Below are positions 32,129 to 39,321 of a DNA stretch of 45,821 bases, in pieces. The translations under genes were made by a program, and so were the position numbers. The notes under the pieces are model-generated. The model did no database searches, was not told the origin of the DNA, and saw only the letters and a list, made by a program, of their open reading frames with translations. The DNA comes from Candidatus Melainabacteria bacterium (lineage in GTDB: Bacteria > Cyanobacteriota > Vampirovibrionia > LMEP-6097): NCBI GenBank assembly GCA_018695135.1, contig JABHOV010000116.1, forward strand, positions 1-45,821, given 5' to 3'. Positions within the stretch are counted from its first letter, which is position 1. The number at the start of each line of letters is the position of its first letter.

Positions 32129-32457
32129 TAATTGGTTACCTCGTAAAACTCATCTGAACGCCTATTGGCAATCATAATACTTAATCCAGCAAAAGCAAAA
32201 GCGAAACCGTAGCATGCCGCATACCAAAGTGTTGAAACTTTAGTAACTACACCCTCTACTGGAACTGGGACTATATCACGAAGGTGTAATTTCTCTAGAA
32301 CGAACTGTAGAATGCGAACATTATTCCAACTACCATCATCAAAGTATGCTGTGTCAGCTCCCATTAATTCAAAATAGTTCATTAATAGAAACAACAAACC
32401 AAAGACTCCGAGGTTTGCTAGTGCAACTCCAATCTGTAACAATGTTAAATTCTTCAT
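32128..32457 (-). CDS. 109-aa membrane protein between the two cytochromes b
   Basis: There are two hydrophobic helices (about residues 8-28 and 78-97) with a ~45-residue loop between them, probably on the outer side (FDDGSWNNVRILQFVLEKL). It has no heme or metal motif. Both ends overlap neighbouring genes (TAATG with the cytochrome b-ferredoxin gene, 4 nt with the 81-aa gene), so it is an integral part of the operon. It is not recognised; a small accessory subunit of the complex is the likely role. Confidence 0.7.
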   Translation of the reverse strand: MKNLTLLQIGVALANLGVFGLLFLLMNYFELMGADTAYFDDGSWNNVRILQFVLEKLHLRDIVPVPVEGVVTKVSTLWYAACYGFAFAFAGLSIMIANRRSDEFYEVTN

Positions 32458-32699
32458 TTGCTTTCCCTCCAGTTGTAAATCAGCTCAAAAGGCGCGAAGC
32501 TCTCTTTGATATTGTTTTTGGCACGCTCTTCGCTGTAGATCTTGTAAGTCAAGAAGAACATTGAAGCTGCAAAAATAAAAATCCAAAGACCGTTCATCAG
32601 GTATCCTTGAAGCTCTTCTCCTGCTTTAAAGTATCTATAACCACCAAAGAATTGGGTGATTGAATATACCGCTAAAATAAATACTGTCCAATAAGCCAT
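32454..32699 (-). CDS. 81-aa membrane protein of respiratory operon
   Basis: Two membrane helices (about residues 4-20 and 32-52) are followed by a charged tail (YSEERAKNN). It starts directly after the cytochrome b stop and overlaps the next gene by 4 nt. No known family was recognised. It is probably a small subunit of the cytochrome complex. Confidence 0.68.
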   Translation of the reverse strand: MAYWTVFILAVYSITQFFGGYRYFKAGEELQGYLMNGLWIFIFAASMFFLTYKIYSEERAKNNIKESFAPFELIYNWRESK

Positions 32700-34151
32700 T
32701 TATTTAGCCTCCTTGTTTGCAAGGAATTTACTTTCCCAAAGCATAGTAAGAATATGCAAAGCAGCAAAACCACCGTAGAAAACCCACATACGTCCCCAAG
32801 GACCATCAGCAAAGAAACCATCTCCGAGCATACCCTCAAGAGGCAAACCAAAATAAGGAACGGTATGAACTCTCATTAAATATAGAGCTAAAAATAGAAC
32901 GTGAACAGACAATAATCTCCATCTGTTTATTCCTGCATATTGTTTTTGAGAAAAATAAATTCCAATTGCAATCAATATAGTTGTACCAGCAACCCAGTAA
33001 GGTGGATCAGTGTTGATATTTGCAATATTGAGAATAATCAAAACAGAGAAAGCAATAGCACTAATTGCACCCATAATAGCAGTCCACATGATTATTGGTC
33101 TCTTGGTAATACTCTTCTCCTTGCTACGGTCAAAGAACGGTAAAAAAAGTACAGTTGCAGGAATTAGCATAGTAATAAACGTTGCTAGTACTGGTTCAAT
33201 ATATTTGTACATTTGATAAAGAGCTAAGAAATACCAGTCAGAAAGAATTGGTAACGGTGTTACAGCGGGATTAGCTCTTGCTCCCATTTCAGCAGGGAAA
33301 ATAATTGCAGCTGCGGCTATCATAAAGATGATCAAGAATCCCTCGCTCCAAGGAATATTGAAACGCTTCTTCTTGTTACTATAAAAATAAAGTTCAACAA
33401 CAATCAAACCGATAGTTGATAATGCCAGATGCATTGAATAGAATCTAGTGATTGTCGCTTGTCCAATGGCACTACCACCAAGCAAGATTTGCTGAGTAAC
33501 CATTCCCATATTAAAGTTGATGTATTGATTAAGCAGTTTCATATCAAGCAGAATTCCACCACCTTCTGAAACTGGTATCGCCGGCAAACTAGTTGGCACA
33601 CCCCATTCAATCAATTTGTTTACAACAGTTTCGCCCAAGAAAGCTAAATTAAGACCAAACTGATCCATATAACCAGGGAAGGTAGCAAATACTTTGGTCG
33701 CCCAAAAAGCTCTTTGGTTCCAAATTAACAAATAACCAGAAAGTCCAGAATAAAATCCAAGTAACAAGAGGAAGAAACAAATCCACAGATTAAGTTCTCT
33801 GTTGCCTTTGTAATCAGCACAAATAAACATACGGTACATCTTCAAGGTACAAGCAATAATAAAAGCATCAGCTCCATACTTGTGCATACCTCTCATCAAT
33901 CCACCAAATGGTATATGTTCTTGAATTACAATGATAGTGTCATAGGCTTGCTCTGATGTTGGTACATAAAACGCTACCAGTATCGCTCCAGTAACAATAG
34001 TTACTATCCAAGTGAGCCACTGTATTGGTCCAAGTTTGTACCAAACATTGTCTACTTGCTTATCAACAAAATTTTCATCAAAGAAGTCGACATTCTTTAG
34101 TCTATCCATGACGGATTTTTTTACTGCTTTAAAGATAGAAGGCAATTCCAT
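32700..34151 (-). CDS. Cytochrome b, full length, lacking both heme bH ligands
   Basis: This 483-residue membrane protein has a b6-like N-terminal half and a subunit IV-like C-terminal half plus extra helices. The bL ligands are present: H90 (RGMHKYGADAF) and H241 (TRFYSMHLAL). At the bH positions 14 residues on stand K104 (ACTLKMYR) and Y255 (VVELYFY), and no His is in reach (F256 for the b6-type spacing of 15). The Qo motif is SDWY (304-307) instead of PEWY. The Cys that binds heme cn in b6 is absent (YKLG). By family knowledge it oxidises quinol with the Rieske protein, but it cannot pass electrons along a normal bL-bH chain. It overlaps the Rieske gene (TAATG). Confidence 0.93.
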   Translation of the reverse strand: MELPSIFKAVKKSVMDRLKNVDFFDENFVDKQVDNVWYKLGPIQWLTWIVTIVTGAILVAFYVPTSEQAYDTIIVIQEHIPFGGLMRGMHKYGADAFIIACTLKMYRMFICADYKGNRELNLWICFFLLLLGFYSGLSGYLLIWNQRAFWATKVFATFPGYMDQFGLNLAFLGETVVNKLIEWGVPTSLPAIPVSEGGGILLDMKLLNQYINFNMGMVTQQILLGGSAIGQATITRFYSMHLALSTIGLIVVELYFYSNKKKRFNIPWSEGFLIIFMIAAAAIIFPAEMGARANPAVTPLPILSDWYFLALYQMYKYIEPVLATFITMLIPATVLFLPFFDRSKEKSITKRPIIMWTAIMGAISAIAFSVLIILNIANINTDPPYWVAGTTILIAIGIYFSQKQYAGINRWRLLSVHVLFLALYLMRVHTVPYFGLPLEGMLGDGFFADGPWGRMWVFYGGFAALHILTMLWESKFLANKEAK

Positions 34152-34756
34152 TAAGAGATCCCTCCTGACTCTAAACTACTAACCAATATTCGATCTCCAT
34201 TTCTTACGAAATTAAATTTAAATGGTGATCTTGGTGCCGGACCAGAAACTACCTTGCCTCTACCTTTGGTATCAGTTTGCATTGGATCATAAACTGAAAG
34301 GTGACATGGGCAAGCAAAAACTTTTTGTCCAGGAGGCGGAGCATAGTTATAACCTTTGGCTACCTCTTCCTCAATAGGAACGAAATTAAATACGCAACCT
34401 AAGTGAGGGCAGACACGACTAAATACAACAAAATCAGGACTACCATCAGAGGTCGGGGTTCTTACTATCACACCAGGAATAGTTTTGATTTGTTCACCAA
34501 CAGAAGTGTATTCACGGTTGGATTCTTGAAACATAAAATACTTAAATGACCAATTCTCAGGGAAATCACTAACACCAAAACTAATCTCACGAACTGGTGA
34601 TGGTTTATCGGGTTGCTTAAATATCTCAGCAGTTGCAAGTGGTCCAGAACTTGGCTTGAGGAACCTAACAAAAGGGGAAATAAACAATGCTGAAATTCCG
34701 CCAATGACAGGGATCGCAAGTAAGGTCTTTATAAACTCTCTTCTTTCAAATTTCAT
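34151..34756 (-). CDS. Rieske iron-sulfur protein
   Basis: This [2Fe-2S] subunit takes the first electron from quinol at the Qo site. The cluster ligands are in CPHLGCVF and CPCHLSVYDP, with the disulfide Cys included. The N-terminus MKFERREFIKTLLAIPVIGG is a twin-arginine signal and membrane anchor, as is usual for Rieske proteins. I choose the ATG at 34756, two nucleotides after the upstream stop (AGGTGA lies before it); a GTG at 34771 is also in frame. It is cotranscribed with the cytochrome c and cytochrome b genes. Confidence 0.94.
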   Translation of the reverse strand: MKFERREFIKTLLAIPVIGGISALFISPFVRFLKPSSGPLATAEIFKQPDKPSPVREISFGVSDFPENWSFKYFMFQESNREYTSVGEQIKTIPGVIVRTPTSDGSPDFVVFSRVCPHLGCVFNFVPIEEEVAKGYNYAPPPGQKVFACPCHLSVYDPMQTDTKGRGKVVSGPAPRSPFKFNFVRNGDRILVSSLESGGIS

Positions 34757-34757
34757 A

Positions 34758-35567
34758 TTAATTAGACTCACCTATTTTTTTCTTATAATCTTCAAGTCTC
34801 TGACGACCAATATCCAGTCTATCCATTTCTTGAGAGTATGCAAAACTACGAACATAACGAACCAATTTCCAAATCAGCTCAGGGTTAAAATCTTCTTGTC
34901 TATCAAAGTCATGTCTATCTTTCCAAGCTGGCATTGCCGTCCAAGGAATTCCATAAGAAACCTCGTTGAATAATTTCTCATCAGAGCGAGTATAAAGACG
35001 TTTGAACATATTAAAATTGGCAGGTTGAGGTTTTAGCATCTTGTGTAAGTTGCCGTCTCCCTGTCCTCTGGTTCCATGACAGATAGCGCAATTACCACCA
35101 AATAATGCATCCATCTCTGAAGCTTCTTGTGAGTTGGTTGGGTAATAACCGAGAATATTGGTTCTCATATAAAGTAGCGAATCCCAACGCTCATCAATAG
35201 TCAATGCCTTATCCATTTGGTGCTTGTGTCCACAAATTCTTTCAAATTGTTTTTCTGGACTTTGTGCGCGCATATAGCTAATCACTTCGGGGTCTTTTGC
35301 AGGACTTGCTCCATGACATCTAGCACAATTGGCTTTGTATACTTTCTCTCCTGTAACGATAGAGGGATTGTGTGAAGGGTAAAGGAAGTCAGCGCACTGA
35401 GCTCTATCAACCTTGGAATCCCATTCTTTGATCAAGCTAGACTCTAGCCCTGTACGTGAAGCTGCTGTCACCGGTGCAACTATTGTAAGGATCAAACTCA
35501 TTACTAGAATTATTTCAATAATTCTGTTGACTCTATTTTTACTTTTCATATTGACTTTAATATCCAT
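34758..35567 (-). CDS. Dihaem cytochrome c of respiratory operon
   Basis: After a signal or anchor segment (IIEIILVMSLILTIVAPVTAA) come two c-type heme sites, CARCH and CAICH, each in a class I cytochrome c domain; the second has a Met ligand in WTAMPAWKD. A further pair CGHKH does not fit the heme motif. The frame is open to 35600, but ATG 35567 (MDIKVN) overlaps the preceding stop and ATG 35549 (MKSKNR) would also give the signal; I choose 35567. It probably replaces cytochrome c1 and carries electrons from the Rieske protein to the oxidase. Confidence 0.88.
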   Translation of the reverse strand: MDIKVNMKSKNRVNRIIEIILVMSLILTIVAPVTAASRTGLESSLIKEWDSKVDRAQCADFLYPSHNPSIVTGEKVYKANCARCHGASPAKDPEVISYMRAQSPEKQFERICGHKHQMDKALTIDERWDSLLYMRTNILGYYPTNSQEASEMDALFGGNCAICHGTRGQGDGNLHKMLKPQPANFNMFKRLYTRSDEKLFNEVSYGIPWTAMPAWKDRHDFDRQEDFNPELIWKLVRYVRSFAYSQEMDRLDIGRQRLEDYKKKIGESN

Positions 35568-35751
35568 AAAACGGTATCCAACTAATGCTACACCAGACAA
35601 TAACTAAAATATAGAGCACCACCAAAAATAAAGGTGGCTTATTGTGGCTAACTTTGTATTCCTGCGCCGGTGTCACAAGTGATTTTGCAAACTCCGGAGA
35701 GATTGGTGACATCTCGTCTAATTGTATTTGTGTGTTTTTTTCTTCAGCCAT
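35557..35751 (-). CDS. 64-aa single-span membrane protein of cbb3 cluster
   Basis: The polar N-terminus is followed by KPPLFLVVLYILVIVWCSIS and WIPFYGY. Short proteins with this KPP-span-W-P-Y pattern occur in cbb3 and bc gene clusters and resemble the N-terminal anchor of CcoP; this is by recollection of the pattern only. It lies 10 nt after the CcoS-like gene and overlaps the cytochrome c gene start. A role in assembly or as an anchor is inferred. Confidence 0.65.
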   Translation of the reverse strand: MAEEKNTQIQLDEMSPISPEFAKSLVTPAQEYKVSHNKPPLFLVVLYILVIVWCSISWIPFYGY

Positions 35752-35761
35752 TTTTTACCTT

Positions 35762-35950
35762 TTATAGATTAAGTACATCGTATTTTACAGACTCCATGTC
35801 ACGAAACTCTCCGCTTCTCCAAGCATAAATTGCAACATATGTAGCCGTCCCAAAAAATGCTACGCAAAGAACGGCAAAGATTGCAATTGCTTCCTTGTTA
35901 AAGACAGAAAGAATCCAAGCCTCAAGATCGTGAAATAGACTAATGTCCAC
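35762..35950 (-). CDS. CcoS-like small membrane protein
   Basis: There is one membrane helix (about residues 20-42), then AWRSGEFRDMESVKYDVL. The C-terminal part matches the CcoS/FixS pattern W-x-x-x-SGQFxDLE-x5-(I/M)L, a cbb3 assembly factor tied to copper or heme insertion. The N-terminus is longer than usual, so it may also be a CcoQ-like subunit. It overlaps the ccoO gene by 11 nt. Confidence 0.55.
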   Translation of the reverse strand: MDISLFHDLEAWILSVFNKEAIAIFAVLCVAFFGTATYVAIYAWRSGEFRDMESVKYDVLNL

Positions 35951-37040
35951 CAGAGCTTCCTCCCTCAGTCTCAGAACCAGTCAAACCACCTGGGTTTGCT
36001 TGATAAGTACCATGAAGTTTTGCTTCCCCAAGCTTCTGATAAGAAGCTCTTAGTTTATTCGGAAGTATAGATTGTCCTTCCCATGCCTTATCATCAATAC
36101 TTTGATAGTCTTGAATAATCACCTCTTGATCTTGTGGAAGTGTTTTAAGGTAAGCAACAAGATACCACATTTGTTCAGGCTCTAGTATTAGCTTCCAACG
36201 TGGCATTCTAGTACCTGGAACACCTTCAGCAACTTTGTAATACCAAGTCTTGTCAGAATAAGCCTTGAAAAATGGTCTTGAGAAGTTAGCTGGTTTTTTG
36301 TTCATAGCAAGAGCATTTGGTCCATTACCAAGTCCGTTCGTTCCATGACAAACTGCACAGTTTTGTCTAAATATTCCAGCACCTCCATTGGCAGCAGTAG
36401 CACTGTCAACATTTGGCTTGTGATGTTCTGACTTCTGCCAGAAAGCTGTGTCAGCCTCAGGGTAATAAGCCTCATAGACTCCTTTGTTTTTCGGATCTTC
36501 AAGACGTTTACGCCCTAAGCTTTGCAAATAAGCGACAAGGTCACCCATATCTTCTTCACTCAAAAAACTAAATGAAGGCATTATCGAACCAGGCGTATAT
36601 GCTCTTGGATCTATAAGATGTCCTACATGCCAAGCATCTGGCATTTTGCCACCTTCGTTACTCAAGTCAGGACCAGTACGAGAAGTACCTAATACATTTG
36701 GTGTTTCATTAGCGTAGTCACCAGCGTGTACTCTTGATCCAAAATCTCTATCTTGAGGTCTAACAAATTGTGAATGACAATAAACACAACCTTCTCTTAC
36801 GTAAACGGCTCTTCCTCTACCCGCTTCACTAAGCTTGGGTTTACCAGTCTCATCAATGATTGGTTTTCCATTTGTATCCTTCTCAATATACTCCATTGCA
36901 TATTTAGTCGGATCAACCTTCATGACTTTCATGTCAGGAATGATTACTGTAACTGTGTATATTGTAATGAAAGTAGCTGCAACAACCAATGCTGGTAGGA
37001 TATATCCTTTTGCGCCTATCTTTTTAACTTCGCTTGCCAT
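35940..37040 (-). CDS. ccoO: CcoO subunit fused to a second cytochrome c domain
   Basis: The N-terminal anchor and first half are CcoO (FixO). Its heme motif is VREGCVYCHSQFVRPQDRD, followed by GTSRTGPDLSNEGG and a Met ligand in SIMPSFSF. After residue ~225 a second cytochrome c domain follows (CAVCHGTNGLGNGP, Met in TRMPRWKLI). This looks like one domain of CcoP moved onto CcoO, since no separate CcoP gene is present. A GGGAGG lies about 10 nt before the ATG. The gene follows ccoN by 2 nt. It carries electrons to the oxidase active site from the periplasmic side. Confidence 0.92.
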   Translation of the reverse strand: MASEVKKIGAKGYILPALVVAATFITIYTVTVIIPDMKVMKVDPTKYAMEYIEKDTNGKPIIDETGKPKLSEAGRGRAVYVREGCVYCHSQFVRPQDRDFGSRVHAGDYANETPNVLGTSRTGPDLSNEGGKMPDAWHVGHLIDPRAYTPGSIMPSFSFLSEEDMGDLVAYLQSLGRKRLEDPKNKGVYEAYYPEADTAFWQKSEHHKPNVDSATAANGGAGIFRQNCAVCHGTNGLGNGPNALAMNKKPANFSRPFFKAYSDKTWYYKVAEGVPGTRMPRWKLILEPEQMWYLVAYLKTLPQDQEVIIQDYQSIDDKAWEGQSILPNKLRASYQKLGEAKLHGTYQANPGGLTGSETEGGSSGGH

Positions 37041-37042
37041 AA

Positions 37043-38446
37043 TTAATTGCCTCCCTTTCCAACAGGAACTGCCATGTCTAATTCAGATTCATCACTAGAT
37101 GATTGCTTTGCAGTCAAAGTCTTGTAGATATTAAAAGCAAAAAGACAACTACTAAAGAACATCATCAATCCACCAACCGCTCTTGAAAACCACATAGGCG
37201 GAAGTGTTAATGACCACTGACCAACTGGATAACCTAATGCCCAACCAGCTGATTGCTGTAAACCAGCAACAGTAAGGGTTAGATAGAAAATACTAAAGCC
37301 TAAGAATAGTAACCAGTAGTGCCATTTCACAAGACGTACACTATAAATTCTCTTACCAGTTAGACGTTGCAAACCATAATACAGAGAACCGATTACAAAG
37401 AATGTAAATGTACCCAGTAGTGCAGCATGTGCGTGACCTACAACCCATTGGGTAAAGTGGATGTACCAGTTGATACCACGAGTTGCTTGGAACGGTCCTT
37501 GAATACAAGTGAAGAGATAGAAAAGAGCACCAGTAAGAACAAAACGCAATGGCATGTTAGTACTGAGCATCCACCAAGAGCCCTTCATCGACATCCAGAA
37601 ATTAGTTAAAACTGTGATAACTGGAATTACTAAAGCTGCAGAGAAAATTACTGCAAGTGCTTTAGCCCACTCCGGGACAGGTGACTGTAACAAGTGATGA
37701 GTACCAGTTGGTGCATAGAAAAATGCGATAGTCCAGAAGCCAAGCATTGAAAGACTGTGACTCCAGATTGGTTTGCCGCTCATCTTCGGTACCATGTAGT
37801 AAGCAATACCAACCCCAAGAACGGTAAACCAAAGACCCAAAATATTGTGCCCATAGAACCAGTTGAGGATACCGTCGTTAAGACCGTCCATTGCAACGAA
37901 AGTTCTGTTACCTACTATATATACTAATGGCATCCAGAAAAATGCACCCATGATGTACCAAACAGATACATAGAGTTTTTCAACTTGTCTATTTAAAACT
38001 GTTCTAAATAAATTATATGAAAGAAGTAATAGACCTACTAGTACTAATATATCAAAGGGTTCGCGCAATTCAGCATACTCGCGACCTTCAGTGTAGCCGT
38101 TCATTAGTGACCAGCAACCTAGTCCAATAACTAAATTCCAAACATGACAAGCAAAGTTGGCAAGCTTCTCAGAGAAGAGCTTTGTTTTGCAAAGTGCAGG
38201 AATAATATAAAGACAAGAGCCGATATTAGCCATTGATAACCAACCAAACGCAACCATATTAACGTGTGCTGGTCTGATATGAGTAAAAGATAGTTGTGAT
38301 ATTCCCTTGGTAAGGTCAGGGAAAGAAAACTCCAAGGCCCCGAGCAAACCCAATCCCATACCAATTACTAACCACACTATAGCGGAGAGCATGAAGTATT
38401 TTGCTGAACTACCTTCTTGCGAACTTAAAAATTTATTGTTAATCAT
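37043..38446 (-). CDS. ccoN: cbb3-type (C-family) cytochrome oxidase subunit I
   Basis: This catalytic subunit of the high-affinity oxygen reductase has twelve membrane helices. RPAHVNMVAFGWL holds a low-spin heme ligand and WFYGHNILGLWF a CuB His. FFYAPTGTHHLLQSPVPEW has the CuB His pair and the Tyr six residues before, as in cbb3 enzymes. QWVVGHAHAALLG carries the heme ligands of the penultimate helix pair. The frame begins at a TTG (38461), but ATG 38446 overlaps the stop of an upstream 14-codon frame, and I choose it. It is the first large gene of the 13-gene operon. Confidence 0.95.
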   Translation of the reverse strand: MINNKFLSSQEGSSAKYFMLSAIVWLVIGMGLGLLGALEFSFPDLTKGISQLSFTHIRPAHVNMVAFGWLSMANIGSCLYIIPALCKTKLFSEKLANFACHVWNLVIGLGCWSLMNGYTEGREYAELREPFDILVLVGLLLLSYNLFRTVLNRQVEKLYVSVWYIMGAFFWMPLVYIVGNRTFVAMDGLNDGILNWFYGHNILGLWFTVLGVGIAYYMVPKMSGKPIWSHSLSMLGFWTIAFFYAPTGTHHLLQSPVPEWAKALAVIFSAALVIPVITVLTNFWMSMKGSWWMLSTNMPLRFVLTGALFYLFTCIQGPFQATRGINWYIHFTQWVVGHAHAALLGTFTFFVIGSLYYGLQRLTGKRIYSVRLVKWHYWLLFLGFSIFYLTLTVAGLQQSAGWALGYPVGQWSLTLPPMWFSRAVGGLMMFFSSCLFAFNIYKTLTAKQSSSDESELDMAVPVGKGGN

Positions 38447-38487
38447 GCTTTGTACCACCAATGTTCCGAACTTAAAATCTTACCCAT
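38443..38487 (-). CDS. 14-aa leader peptide overlapping ccoN start
   Basis: ATG 38487 is preceded by GAAGGAT at about 7 nt. The frame reads MGKILSSEHWWYKA and stops in TGA, which overlaps the ccoN ATG (ATGA). It lies 36 nt after the predicted transcription start. Such an arrangement couples ccoN translation to a short aromatic-rich peptide. It could be a regulatory leader or a chance frame; the good ribosome site and exact overlap favour a real one. Confidence 0.5.
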   Translation of the reverse strand: MGKILSSEHWWYKA

Positions 38488-38529
38488 ATTTTTATCCTTC
38501 AAAGAACCGAGGCCCCTAGATTCGATATA

Positions 38530-38558
38530 ATCATATAAAGGATCGCAAGAAACGTCAG
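38530..38558 (-). promoter_or_regulatory. Predicted promoter of the cbb3/cytochrome b operon
   Basis: On the minus strand CTGACG (38553-38558) and TATGAT (38530-38535) are 17 bp apart, a sigma70-type spacing. Start of transcription would be near 38523. No clear FNR or Rrf2 site is seen. Confidence 0.5.
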
Positions 38559-38609
38559 CTCTAAATGAAGAAAAATACCTATTCTAAGTAAAAATTAAGA
38601 ATTAGGGAT

Positions 38610-38680
38610 CAGGGTCGTATCCTGACATTGGACACAATCGTGTATTACGCGATTGTGTCCAATGTCAGGATACGACCCTG
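38610..38680. repeat. 31-bp perfect-stem hairpin
   Basis: 38610-38640 and 38650-38680 are perfectly complementary across a 9-nt loop (TGTATTACG). It starts with CAGGGTCGTATCCTG. It lies upstream of the respiratory operon promoter and upstream of the 38764 gene. It is too long for an ordinary terminator and has no T-run. Confidence 0.9.
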
Positions 38681-38699
38681 GTTAACGACCCTGGTTAAC
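38674..38699 (+). repeat. Tandem 13-bp repeat
   Basis: GACCCTGGTTAAC occurs twice head to tail, overlapping the end of the large hairpin, and a partial GTTTAACC follows. Confidence 0.8.
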
Positions 38700-38763
38700 C
38701 CCGTTTAACCTGCTCTTAACTTGAAATTGTTAAAAACTACTTAGGAGAACTAGTATTTCGACG

Positions 38764-39321
38764 ATGGTGGCTGGATTATTAATAACTAAATTCATACAAC
38801 TTGCTGGTAAAGTACCTACTATATTACTTGGCGCGCAGAAATCCGATGGCAGCCAAATCAACAAACACCTACCGGAAGCAATATTAGATGAAATACCTGG
38901 ATTTAATACCAGAGAATTCAACCTGGCAGACGGAGCCAATCTCAAATTTGGAGACGTTCCTGGACACGAAAAGGGAGCTAGGCGCAAAATAGTTCTCAAG
39001 CTAAAACAAGGGAATTCCTTTGCCGTATCAGCTGGCGCTGGCAACGATATTAAAACCAACATAGAAGAAGGCCCAACCAATATACCGAGTAGAGTTAGAT
39101 TACAACTAGCTGAGGGTGCTACGCTTACAGCCCAGAAAGGCAAGCTCAATCCAGGGTCACATTACCCCAATGGGATGAGGGGCTTTAGTGATGAGACTTT
39201 AGTCACGATGACACAAAATAACGGTAAATTACAGTTTTCGTTAACTGATACAAATCAAGCCAAAATGGCTGGTATCGATAATGACAATAGCTCTTGGTCA
39301 GACCTTGGAGCTACTGCTTAA
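38764..39321 (+). CDS. Hypothetical protein, 185 aa
   Basis: This gene is not recognised. A short hydrophobic N-terminus (VAGLLITKFIQLAG) is followed by a polar, beta-rich sequence with repeated short strands (RKIVLKLKQGNSFAVSAGAG, RVRLQLAEGATLTAQKG), possibly a beta-sandwich. There are no cysteines. AGGAG lies rather far (about 16 nt) before the ATG, so the true start could be slightly upstream at a rare codon. It is convergent with the ABC exporter gene, overlapping by 11 bp at the stops. Confidence 0.55.
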   Translation: MVAGLLITKFIQLAGKVPTILLGAQKSDGSQINKHLPEAILDEIPGFNTREFNLADGANLKFGDVPGHEKGARRKIVLKLKQGNSFAVSAGAGNDIKTNIEEGPTNIPSRVRLQLAEGATLTAQKGKLNPGSHYPNGMRGFSDETLVTMTQNNGKLQFSLTDTNQAKMAGIDNDNSSWSDLGATA

